DNA of 6,834 bases from positions 1 through 6,834 of the forward strand of contig CANCSY010000169.1 in the NCBI GenBank assembly GCA_947380915.1, in the 5' to 3' direction. A program made the position numbers and the translations under genes. This DNA is from Beijerinckiaceae bacterium (GTDB lineage: Bacteria; Pseudomonadota; Alphaproteobacteria; Rhizobiales; Beijerinckiaceae). Shown one piece after another: positions 1 to 5,538 of the stretch. The notes beneath the pieces were generated by a model that saw nothing but the letters and a program-made list of their open reading frames with translations, ran no database searches and had not been told where the DNA came from. The number at the start of each line of letters is the position of its first letter. The stretch's first letter is position 1.

Positions 1-145
1 TCCCCGCCGCCACTTCGCCGTCGGCGATTCCCTTGACTTCAAGCGGATGAAGTTTGCAGAAATCGGCGATCTGATCGAAGGTCAGCGAGGTGTTCTCAAC
101 AAGCCACACGGCTGTCGCCTTGGGCATCAGCGGGGCGTCGCTCAT
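1..145 (-). CDS. trcR: TrcR-family (DUF1013) cell-cycle transcriptional regulator, N-terminal part only
   Basis: Seen: a minus-strand frame opens with ATG at 145 and stays open to the window edge, giving 48 residues that begin MSDAPLMPKATAVWLVENTS and continue with LTFDQIADFCKLHPLEV and GIADGEVAAG. Known: this opening (PLMPKATAVWLV, then a short helix-turn-helix-like stretch FDQIADFCKLHPLEV, then GIADGE) is characteristic of the DUF1013/TrcR family, a conserved alphaproteobacterial protein annotated as a cell-cycle transcriptional regulator. The start is well supported by the AAAGGAGAT ribosome binding site at 151-159, 5 bases upstream. Most of the protein lies outside the window, so completeness cannot be judged. 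It is preceded by a structured leader and a candidate promoter. The quinone oxidoreductase gene upstream lies on the same strand, but about 180 bases and a candidate terminator separate them, so independent transcription is likely. Confidence 0.9.
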   Translation of the reverse strand, partial: MSDAPLMPKATAVWLVENTSLTFDQIADFCKLHPLEVKGIADGEVAAG

Positions 146-258
146 CAGCTATCTCCTTTGCGCGACAGTCGCGCGGCGTGTTTCGGGTCAGGCGCGAGCC
201 CCGCCGGGCTTTCGCCTGGCCGAGGCTACTGCCTCAAACTCGACATCCATGATGGGAA
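146..258 (-). promoter_or_regulatory. Structured 5' leader of trcR (three successive hairpins)
   Basis: Three inverted repeats follow one another between the candidate promoter and the trcR start. Hairpin 1 (222-235) has arms GAGGC/GCCTC with a 4-base loop. Hairpin 2 (189-218) has outer arms CAGGCG/CGCCTG, a 2x2 internal loop, inner arms AGCCC/GGGCT and a 4-base loop. Hairpin 3 (160-174) has arms GCGCGA/TCGCGC with a 3-base loop and abuts the Shine-Dalgarno. A 20-codon frame (ATG at 250, stop at 188-190) also lies in the leader but has no ribosome binding site. The transcript start near 258 is inferred from the promoter. I match this to no known riboswitch, and GC-rich DNA forms stems by chance, so a regulatory role is only a hypothesis. 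Confidence 0.35.
151..159 (-). promoter_or_regulatory. Ribosome binding site of trcR
   Basis: On the minus strand the sequence reads AAAGGAGAT, a near-ideal Shine-Dalgarno, ending 5 bases before the ATG at 145. It fixes the trcR start. It begins directly after a 6-bp hairpin (160-174), so folding or protein binding there could affect ribosome access (inference). Confidence 0.8.
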
Positions 259-264
259 GCGCCA

Positions 265-293
265 CATATAAGCTGACGGCCCGCAGAAAGCAA
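265..293 (-). promoter_or_regulatory. Candidate sigma70-type promoter of trcR
   Basis: On the minus strand, TTGCTT (288-293) is followed after exactly 17 bases by TATATG (265-270). Four of six bases match the -35 consensus and four of six the -10 consensus, with ideal spacing. It lies in the gap upstream of trcR and predicts a leader of about 113 bases. A GANTC site (GATTC, 295-299) lies one base upstream of the -35 element. The call is made by eye. Confidence 0.45.
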
Positions 294-300
294 CGATTCA

Positions 301-327
301 GTGAGCGGCTCGCGAATGAGCCGTCAC
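301..327 (-). terminator. Hairpin overlapping the quinone oxidoreductase stop codon, possible weak terminator
   Basis: Reading the minus strand, GTGA-CGGCTC is followed by a 6-base loop and GAGCCG-C-TCAC. This is a 10-bp stem with one bulged C, starting in the stop codon region of the oxidoreductase gene. The following bases (ACTGAATCGTTGC) contain no U-run, so it is a poor intrinsic terminator. It may instead protect the transcript end or help Rho-dependent termination. Its position just upstream of the trcR promoter fits a transcription-unit boundary. Confidence 0.35.
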
Positions 328-1313
328 AGGGTCAAAACCACCTTGCCGATGTGCTGGGATGTCTCCAGCCGGGCATGAGCCTTGGGGGCCTCCACCAGGG
401 GAAAGGTCGAGTCCATCACCGGGCGAATCCGGCCCGCCTCGATCAGGGGCCAGACCTTCTCCCGCAGGGCGGCTGCGATGGCGCCCTTTTCCGCCACCGT
501 GCGCGGGCGCAAAGTGGAGCCCATGTGGCGCACGCGCCGCTGGCTCATGTAACGCAGGTCCGCCTTGGCGCCCTGCATGAAGGCTATCTGGGCCACACGC
601 CCGTCCATGGCGGCGCATTGGTGGTTGCGCTCCACATAGGGGCCGCCCACCATGTCCAGGATCACATCCGCCCCATGGCCGCCGGTGATCTCCATGACGG
701 CGGGCACGAAATCGGTGGTCTTGTAGTTGATCGCCCCGTCCGCGCCCAGCTTGCGGCAGGCGTCGCATTTTTCATCCGACCCGGCGGTGGCGATCACTTT
801 CGCGCCGAAGGCCTTGGCCAGCATGATGGCGGTGGTGCCGATGCCCGAGCTGCCCCCATGCACCAGCAGCCATTCCCCGGCCTTGAGGCCCGCCATTTCG
901 AACGTGTTGACCCAGACGGTGAAGAAGGTTTCAGGCAGTGCGGCCGCCTCCGCCATGGAAAGGCCCTTGGGAACTGGCAGGGCGTGGCTCTCATGGACCT
1001 TGCAATATTCGGCGTAGCCGCCACCATGGGCCAGCGCGCAGACCTTATCGCCCAGCTTCCAGGCGGTGGCGCCTTCGCCCAGGGCCACCACCTCTCCGGC
1101 GATTTCGAGGCCCGGCAGGTCCGAGGCGCCGGGCGGGGGCGGATAGCGGCCGATTCGCTGGGAAATATCCGGGCGGTTGACGCCCGCCGCCGCCACCTTG
1201 ACCAGAATTTCCCCCTGGCCGGGCTGGGGCAGGGGGCGGGTCTGCGGCGTCAGGACCTCCGGCCCGCCGGGGCTGGAAATGGCGATCGCCGTCATGGTTG
1301 CGGGCAAAGTCAT
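324..1313 (-). CDS. NAD(P)H:quinone oxidoreductase, PIG3-type, MDR superfamily
   Basis: The 329-residue protein is full length for a zinc-free medium-chain reductase of the quinone oxidoreductase/PIG3 group, cytosolic enzymes that use NAD(P)H to reduce quinones or related carbonyl compounds. Seen: a GroES-like N-terminal domain with NRPDISQRIGRYPPPPGAS (residues 46-64) and GLEIAGEV (68-75), a combination typical of PIG3 proteins; the nucleotide-binding loop VHGGSSGIG (151-159) opening the Rossmann domain; KLGADGAINYKTTDF (188-202); and GSTLRPR (265-271), also typical of the group. The zinc-binding cysteine pattern of alcohol dehydrogenases is absent. The start at 1313 is preceded by AGGGA 8 bases upstream; Met7 has no such site. 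The gene is 95 bases downstream of iclR on the same strand, so read-through from iclR is possible. A role in catabolism of the TTT substrate is conceivable but unsupported. The true substrate is unknown. Confidence 0.92.
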   Translation of the reverse strand: MTLPATMTAIAISSPGGPEVLTPQTRPLPQPGQGEILVKVAAAGVNRPDISQRIGRYPPPPGASDLPGLEIAGEVVALGEGATAWKLGDKVCALAHGGGYAEYCKVHESHALPVPKGLSMAEAAALPETFFTVWVNTFEMAGLKAGEWLLVHGGSSGIGTTAIMLAKAFGAKVIATAGSDEKCDACRKLGADGAINYKTTDFVPAVMEITGGHGADVILDMVGGPYVERNHQCAAMDGRVAQIAFMQGAKADLRYMSQRRVRHMGSTLRPRTVAEKGAIAAALREKVWPLIEAGRIRPVMDSTFPLVEAPKAHARLETSQHIGKVVLTL

Positions 1314-1408
1314 GGCAATGGTCCCTGGTCTTTGGATAGATGGGAAGTAACCCCGATGAAGGCGAGGGGCAATGGCCTGTCGACGCCTCAGGTCCGGGCG
1401 GCGAATGT

Positions 1409-2185
1409 CTAGGCCAGTGAGGCTTCCTGCACCGATTGCGGTTCGCGGGCGATGGCCTTGGAGACGATCCGCCCCGCATGGGCGACACGCTCCGCCACGA
1501 AAGCCAGCCGCTCCGGCGCTACCTCCGCTTCCCCGATGGTGACGCCCAGGGAGCCCAGAATGCCACCTTTGGAATCGAAGATCGGCGCGCTGACGCCGAT
1601 TACGCCTTGCGCCAGCTCGCCTTTGGTCACGGCGACCCCACGCTGGCGGATGGCGCGCATATGGGCGCGCACCGCGTCCAGGTTCTCGCCCAGCCCCGCT
1701 GCGGCGAAGTCGCCTGGGGTGGCCTCATGGAGTTTGCGCAGGACGGTGACAGGCATGTGCGCCAGAATGATCCGGGAGGCGGCGCCGCGCAGCAATGGAC
1801 GCGCGCTGCCGCGTTCATAGGCGGAGCGGAACCTGACGCCAGCGCTGGCTTCCTGATGCACGCACAGCACAAGCCCGCGATAGCGGCGGCAGAGCAGGGC
1901 GATGCCCGGGCATTCGGCCACCAGTTCGGCCATAACGGGGCGGCTGGCCGAGATGAGCGGATCGCTGTGACGCATGTGGAAGTCGAGGGCGGCGATGCGC
2001 GGGCCCAGCGTATAGCCCACTCCCGGCAGGGACGTCAGAAGCCCCGCGTCAGCCAGCACCTTCAGGTAGCGATAGAGGGTGGAGCGGGTGAGTTCGAGCC
2101 GCTCCGCCATGGCCTCGGGGCTCCATTCCATTTCGTCGCCCTCGAAAAGGTCGAGAATGCCCATCATTTTTTCGAGACTCTTCAT
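1409..2185 (-). CDS. IclR-family transcriptional regulator
   Basis: The 258-residue protein has the usual IclR size and order. The N-terminal winged helix-turn-helix includes SLEKMMGILDLF (residues 3-14) and AMAERLELTRSTLYRYLKVL (25-44), and ends in a wing reaching GYTLGP (57-62). A C-terminal effector-binding domain covers roughly 75-250, with the signatures RPLLRGAASRIILAHMP (129-145) and TKGELAQGVIGVSAPIFD (187-204). IclR proteins bind palindromic operators as dimers or tetramers and respond to small organic acids or aromatics. The frame is open further upstream to 2344, but that extension overlaps tctC, resembles no IclR protein and is not counted. ATG 2206 is an alternative start, 7 residues longer, with no ribosome binding site. 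ATG 2185 has GGAGGG 13 bases upstream and begins at the conserved region. The gene is 107 or more bases downstream of tctC, so it probably regulates the adjacent transporter genes and perhaps itself (inference). Confidence 0.9.
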   Translation of the reverse strand: MKSLEKMMGILDLFEGDEMEWSPEAMAERLELTRSTLYRYLKVLADAGLLTSLPGVGYTLGPRIAALDFHMRHSDPLISASRPVMAELVAECPGIALLCRRYRGLVLCVHQEASAGVRFRSAYERGSARPLLRGAASRIILAHMPVTVLRKLHEATPGDFAAAGLGENLDAVRAHMRAIRQRGVAVTKGELAQGVIGVSAPIFDSKGGILGSLGVTIGEAEVAPERLAFVAERVAHAGRIVSKAIAREPQSVQEASLA

Positions 2186-2219
2186 GCCCTGACCATAACC
2201 CTCCATCGCAACATAAATC

Positions 2220-2244
2220 GGGATCGAAGTATCTTTTCGATCCC
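2220..2244. promoter_or_regulatory. 9+9 bp perfect inverted repeat upstream of iclR (operator or attenuator candidate)
   Basis: Arms GGGATCGAA (2220-2228) and TTCGATCCC (2236-2244) are perfect inverted copies separated by 7 bases. The repeat lies in the 127-base gap between the tctC stop and the chosen iclR start, 34 bases from that start. Two readings fit: an operator for autoregulation by IclR, or an RNA hairpin between tctC and iclR (the minus-strand continuation GATTTATGTT is only partly U-rich) that lowers read-through. The 9-base arm also occurs once inside tctC (2946-2954). Confidence 0.45.
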
Positions 2245-2312
2245 CTCTTACGAAATTCAGGGATTGGAAACGCCTTGGCGCGACCCCCCGGCCATGCCGC
2301 AGCCAGCCCCGC

Positions 2313-3299
2313 CTAGAGCTTCTCGATCTTGGCCAGATCGACATAGCGGCCCCAAGCTTCCATATCGCTGGTCATCAGCGCATTCAGTTTGGCGCCGTCG
2401 CCCGGATAGGCGTCCACGCCGATATTGGCGAGGAACTTCTCCACTTCCTCGTCACGGGCGATGGCGTTGAACCAGGTCTCGAGTTTGGCGAGGATCGCCT
2501 TGTCGGTCTTTGCAGGCGTGTGGACGGACCACCAAGCCGTGAGGTTGGTGTTGTCGATGCCTGCTTCCTTTGCGCTGGGAATGTTGGGCAGGGCCTTCAT
2601 CCGCTCGCCGGCCGTAGTGGCCAGCGCGCGCACCTTGCCGCTCGCCAGTTGGGCGAGCACGCTGGTGGGATCGATATGGCCGAAGGCGAGGTTGCCGCCC
2701 GTGAGATCATTGACCATGCCTTGCGGGTCTTTGTATTTCACCTCGACGGTCTTCAGGCCGAATTGCGCCTTGTAGAGTTCGCTGCCGACAAGTCCGGTGT
2801 TGGCGACTGACCCGTAGGATGCCTTGTCGCCTTTCTTTTGCAGGTCGGCGGTCAGATCCGCGACGGTCTTGTAGGGACTGTCGCCGCTGACGATCAGCAG
2901 GAATGGCAGGCGCGCCAGCAGGGTCACATGGTCGAAATCAGCTACGGGATCGAAGGGCAGCTTGGTGAACAGATGCTTCGCCGCTGCGAAAACCGAGGAG
3001 CCCGGCGCGATATAGACCGTATAGCCGTCTGGCTTGGATCGGGCGACCGCCTCTGACGCGATATTGCCGAAGGCGCCGGCCTTGTTCTCTACGACCACCG
3101 TCTTGCCGGAGACATCGCCCAGCTTCTTGGCGAAGAACCGCACGAGAATGTCTGCGCCGGAGCCGGGCGGAAACATGCAGATCGCGTGAATGGGCTTGTT
3201 GGGATAGTCGGCGGCCTGGGCGACGGCGCTGACGGGGCCCAGAGCGACAGCGGCGACGGCGCCCGCGCCTGATTGCAGCAGTTCACGTCTCGAGATCAT
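2313..3299 (-). CDS. tctC: TctC/Bug-family periplasmic solute-binding protein of a TTT transporter
   Basis: The 328-residue protein is the normal length for a Bug (TctC-like) receptor, which binds a carboxylate-type ligand in the periplasm and presents it to the TctA/TctB permease. Seen: an N-terminal signal peptide with a twin-arginine motif SRRELLQ (residues 3-9), a hydrophobic stretch (about 11-27) and a likely cleavage after AQA (27-29); then YPNKPIHAICMFPPGSGADI (32-51), matching the family opening; VVVENKAGAFGNIASEAVAR and PDGYT; and FDPVADFDHVTLLARLP in the middle. The start is ATG 3299, with GGAGG 5 bases upstream. A GTG at 3302 is in frame, but its spacing is only 2 bases. The gene diverges from tctBA and is followed on its own strand by iclR. 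The ligand cannot be deduced; Bug receptors bind diverse mono-, di- and tricarboxylates and some amides. The signal motif suggests Tat export rather than Sec, though RR is not proof. Confidence 0.92.
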   Translation of the reverse strand: MISRRELLQSGAGAVAAVALGPVSAVAQAADYPNKPIHAICMFPPGSGADILVRFFAKKLGDVSGKTVVVENKAGAFGNIASEAVARSKPDGYTVYIAPGSSVFAAAKHLFTKLPFDPVADFDHVTLLARLPFLLIVSGDSPYKTVADLTADLQKKGDKASYGSVANTGLVGSELYKAQFGLKTVEVKYKDPQGMVNDLTGGNLAFGHIDPTSVLAQLASGKVRALATTAGERMKALPNIPSAKEAGIDNTNLTAWWSVHTPAKTDKAILAKLETWFNAIARDEEVEKFLANIGVDAYPGDGAKLNALMTSDMEAWGRYVDLAKIEKL

Positions 3300-3303
3300 C
3301 ACA

Positions 3304-3310
3304 TCCTCCC
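3304..3310 (-). promoter_or_regulatory. Ribosome binding site that fixes the tctC start
   Basis: The minus strand reads GGGAGGA, then TGTG, then ATG. The GGAGG core is 5 bases from ATG 3299 but only 2 from the in-frame GTG at 3302, which favours the ATG. An out-of-frame ATG at 3304 is followed at once by TGA. Confidence 0.7.
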
Positions 3311-3367
3311 ATGGCGGCTGGCGCGCTTTGCGCGCTTGATGCCTGAACTTCGCAATCTATGCCCTGC

Positions 3368-3396
3368 TTGTCCAGTCCTTCGTGTCGCGCGACAAT
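3368..3396 (+). promoter_or_regulatory. Candidate promoter for tctBA
   Basis: TTGTCC (3368-3373) and GACAAT (3391-3396) are separated by 17 bases; each matches the sigma70 consensus at four of six positions. The -10 element overlaps the palindrome at 3383-3394, as expected if a repressor competes with polymerase there. A transcript from here would have a leader of about 165 bases before tctB. No convincing promoter was found for tctC in the opposite direction. Confidence 0.28.
3383..3394. promoter_or_regulatory. 12-bp perfect palindrome between tctC and tctB (operator candidate)
   Basis: TGTCGCGCGACA is identical to its reverse complement. It lies roughly mid-way in the divergent region, about 84 bases from the tctC start and 174 from the tctB start, and overlaps the -10 of the best plus-strand promoter candidate. 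A dimeric regulator such as the IclR protein encoded next door could bind it and control both directions. A second symmetric element, GCGCGC-TTT-GCGCGC (3321-3335), lies just upstream of the tctC ribosome binding site and could form a small hairpin in its leader. Confidence 0.4.
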
Positions 3397-3469
3397 ATCG
3401 CCAAAGTTGCATTGCCATGATAACTTCGCCCAATCTTGTCAGGGATCAACCTCTGTAGCCTGGAGGACG

Positions 3470-3529
3470 ATGACGAAAAGCAAGCGTCATGCGACGCCCG
3501 TGACGGGAATAGCGGCGTCGCTCGCATGA
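3470..3529 (+). CDS. Short upstream ORF, possible leader peptide ahead of tctB
   Basis: Seen: GGAGG (3462-3466) precedes ATG 3470 by 3 bases and opens a 19-codon frame, MTKSKRHATPVTGIAASLA, ending in tandem stops TGA TAG (3527-3532). This ribosome binding site is better than the one before tctB, which starts 38 bases further on in another frame. The peptide is basic at its N-terminus and resembles nothing I recognise. It could be a translated leader affecting tctBA expression, a remnant of an eroded gene start, or chance. It is too short for any coding-statistics argument. Confidence 0.3.
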   Translation: MTKSKRHATPVTGIAASLA

Positions 3530-3567
3530 TAGTCGCGCCCTTGCGGTCGGATCGAGATGGGGGACGA

Positions 3568-4017
3568 ATGGTGCGTGTCAAAAGCCCCCAAAATCTGGGA
3601 GCTGCGGTGATTTTCACAGGGCTTGCGCTGGTCGGGCTGGTCTATGGGCGGGATCTGCCTTTCGGATCGGCCGCGAAAATGGGGCCTGGTTTTTTCCCGA
3701 CCATCCTGAGTTTGCTCGTTCTGGGCATCGGTCTCCTGAACGTCGCCATGGCGCTCACCATTGACGGTCCGGCGATCGAAAGGCCCCAATGGCGGCCGCT
3801 GGCCTTCGTTTGCGCGTCCATGATGATCTTTGGCCTCGCCATCAATTACATCGGTCTCGCCCTCAGCGCCGCGCTCTTCACCTTCCTTGCGGCGGGCGCG
3901 CGCCCCGACACCAGATGGCGCGAAATCGCCGTTTTGGCCGTGGTTCTTGCGATCTTCTCCGTGCTGCTGTTTGTTTATGGACTCGGCCAGTCGATGCCGG
4001 CCTGGTGGGGTGCGTGA
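3568..4017 (+). CDS. tctB: TctB-family small membrane subunit of a TTT transporter
   Basis: The 149-residue hydrophobic protein matches the TctB small subunit in length and layout; it partners the large permease TctA in the inner membrane. Seen: VKSPQNLGAAVIFTGLALVG leading into the first membrane segment (about 10-27); GRDLPFGSAAKMGPGFFP (27-44), the most recognisable TctB stretch; then further hydrophobic segments at about 45-63, 77-111 (probably a closely spaced pair) and 118-139. ATG 3568 is chosen because homologous sequence begins there and GGGGGA lies 3 bases upstream. The frame is open back to a TTG at 3436, but the extra 44 residues look nothing like TctB and have no start signal. 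The gene is followed after 5 bases by tctA, so the two are surely co-transcribed and probably translationally coupled. Confidence 0.9.
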   Translation: MVRVKSPQNLGAAVIFTGLALVGLVYGRDLPFGSAAKMGPGFFPTILSLLVLGIGLLNVAMALTIDGPAIERPQWRPLAFVCASMMIFGLAINYIGLALSAALFTFLAAGARPDTRWREIAVLAVVLAIFSVLLFVYGLGQSMPAWWGA

Positions 4018-4022
4018 GCGCC

Positions 4023-5534
4023 ATGCTGGAGGCCTTCTCCAATCTCGCCACTGGCTTCGCCGCCGCAGGAAGTCTGCAAAACATCGGATTCGCCCTGATC
4101 GGCTGCATGCTGGGCACGCTCATCGGCGTGCTGCCGGGCATCGGGCCGATCCCCACCATCGCCATGCTGCTGCCGCTGACCTTCGGCCTTGATCCACTCT
4201 CTTCATTGATCATGCTGGCGGGCATCTACTACGGCGCCCAATATGGCGGCTCGACGACCTCCATCCTCGTCAACATGCCCGGCGAGGCCTCCTCCGTCGT
4301 CACCTGCATCGACGGCTACCAGATGGCCCGGCAGGGGCGCGCGGGCGCCGCGCTCGCGGTGGCGGCGCTGGGGTCCTTCTTCGCAGGCTGCGTCGGCACG
4401 GTCTTCATCGCCGCCTTTGGTCCGCCGCTGGCGGATTTCGCCCAGAAATTCAATTCGCCCGACTATTTTTCCCTGATGGCTCTGGGACTTCTGATGGCCG
4501 TGGTGATGGCGCAGGGCTCCATCATCAACGCCATCGGCATGGTGCTGGTTGGCCTGTTGTTTGGCCTTGTGGGCACGGACGCCAACACCGGCGTGGCGCG
4601 CTACACTTTCGGTGTTTCGGAATTGTGGGATGGCGTCGATTTCCTGCCCATGGTCATCGGCATGTTCGGCATTGTCGAGATCATCCGCAATCTCGAGGAG
4701 AAGGAACTGGATCGCACCTCGATCAAGACCCGCTTCCGCGATCTGTGGCCCTCCTGGAGCGATTTCAAGGAGGCCTGGAAGCCGGTGGTGCGCGGCACTG
4801 CGCTGGGCTCCATTCTCGGCATTCTGCCGGGCGGGGGCGCGGTGCTCGCCTCCTTCGCCAGCTATACGCTGGAAAAGAAGATCGCCGACGACCCCGGCCG
4901 TTTCGGCAAGGGCGCCATCGAGGGCGTCGCGGGGCCGGAGGCCGCCAATAATGCTGCGGCGCAGACCTCCTTCATTCCGCTGCTGACCCTGGGCCTTCCC
5001 TCCAACCCGATCATGGCCCTGATGATGGGCGCCATGGTCATTCAGGGCATGCAGCCGGGCTCGGCGGTGATGACCAGTAGGCCGGATCTGTTCTGGGGCA
5101 TGGTCGCCAGCATGTGGATCGGCAATCTGATGCTGGTCATCATCAACCTGCCCATGGTGGGCCTTTGGGTGAAGCTGCTGTCGGTGCCCTACCGCCTGCT
5201 TTATCCGGCCATCCTGCTGTTCTGCGTCATCGGCGTCTATGGCCTCAACAGCAACTGGGTGATGATGGCCATGACCACGGTCTTCGCCATCTTCGGCTAT
5301 GTGCTGGTGCGGGTGGGCTGCGAACCCGCGCCCATGATCCTGGGCTTTCTGCTCGGCCCGCTCATGGAGGAGAACCTGCGCCGGTCGCTGGTGCTCTCGC
5401 GCGGCGATCCCCTGATCTTCATCCAGCGCCCGATTTCCGCCACCCTGCTGGTGCTCTGCGTCCTGCTGATTCTTGTGACGGTGCTGCCGAGCATCCGCAA
5501 GTCGCGCGATGCGGCTTTTGCGGGCGGGTCGTGA
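4023..5534 (+). CDS. tctA: TctA-family large permease subunit of a TTT transporter
   Basis: The 503-residue protein is the typical length for TctA, the multi-spanning inner-membrane subunit that moves the solute delivered by TctC, driven by an ion gradient. Seen: GVLPGIGP (35-42), [14 protein letters not shown] (69-82) and [20 protein letters not shown] (84-103) in the first half; GILPGGG (266-272) and [15 protein letters not shown] (300-314) followed by [10 protein letters not shown] (319-328) in the second half. These paired LPG-G motifs are the family hallmark. About ten or more hydrophobic segments occur, the last near 472-489. ATG 4023 was chosen. GTG 4014 is in frame, overlaps the tctB stop as GTGA and has GGTGGGG 3 bases before it, so the true start may be 3 residues earlier. 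The open frame extends back to 3789 inside tctB, but that part is non-homologous. It ends 4 bases from the stop of the opposing flavoprotein gene. Confidence 0.95.
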   Translation: MLEAFSNLATGFAAAGSLQNIGFALIGCMLGTLIGVLPGIGPIPTIAMLLPLTFGLDPLSSLIMLAGIYYGAQYGGSTTSILVNMPGEASSVVTCIDGYQMARQGRAGAALAVAALGSFFAGCVGTVFIAAFGPPLADFAQKFNSPDYFSLMALGLLMAVVMAQGSIINAIGMVLVGLLFGLVGTDANTGVARYTFGVSELWDGVDFLPMVIGMFGIVEIIRNLEEKELDRTSIKTRFRDLWPSWSDFKEAWKPVVRGTALGSILGILPGGGAVLASFASYTLEKKIADDPGRFGKGAIEGVAGPEAANNAAAQTSFIPLLTLGLPSNPIMALMMGAMVIQGMQPGSAVMTSRPDLFWGMVASMWIGNLMLVIINLPMVGLWVKLLSVPYRLLYPAILLFCVIGVYGLNSNWVMMAMTTVFAIFGYVLVRVGCEPAPMILGFLLGPLMEENLRRSLVLSRGDPLIFIQRPISATLLVLCVLLILVTVLPSIRKSRDAAFAGGS

Positions 5535-5538
5535 GGGG

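Larger units (their letters stand above)
3346..3436 (+). repeat. Imperfect direct repeat flanking the palindrome in the tct divergent region
   Basis: AACTTCGCAATCT (3346-3358) and AACTTCGCCCAATCT (3422-3436) differ only by two inserted bases. They lie on either side of the 12-bp palindrome at 3383-3394, with centres roughly 36 and 40 bases away. Two copies of such a sequence in a short divergent control region suggest regulator binding sites (inference). No function is known to me. Confidence 0.4.

Noticed and set aside
1314..1408. Possible promoter or terminator between iclR and the quinone oxidoreductase gene
   Set aside because: TTGCCC-N17-TACTTC can be aligned on the minus strand, but the -10 match is poor and no clear hairpin with a U-run follows the iclR stop.
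90..1412. 440-codon plus-strand open frame
   Set aside because: Antisense to trcR and the quinone oxidoreductase; composition is rich in Gly, His, Arg and Gln with no recognisable domain, while the minus strand encodes a full conserved enzyme.
2271..2280. CGCC-TT-GGCG dyad near the tctC stop
   Set aside because: Only 4-bp arms in GC-rich sequence; expected by chance.
2186..2344. N-terminal extension of the IclR protein to ATG 2344
   Set aside because: It would overlap tctC, spans the intergenic inverted repeat and encodes Arg-rich sequence unlike IclR N-termini.
1436..2470. 344-codon plus-strand open frame
   Set aside because: Antisense to iclR and the end of tctC. It is a typical shadow frame in GC-rich DNA, with no family features.
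3436..3567. N-terminal extension of TctB from TTG 3436
   Set aside because: Non-homologous polar sequence before the first membrane segment, with no ribosome binding site at the TTG.
3789..4022. N-terminal extension of TctA inside tctB
   Set aside because: Overlaps conserved tctB in another frame and does not resemble TctA; the family start is at 4023 (or 4014).
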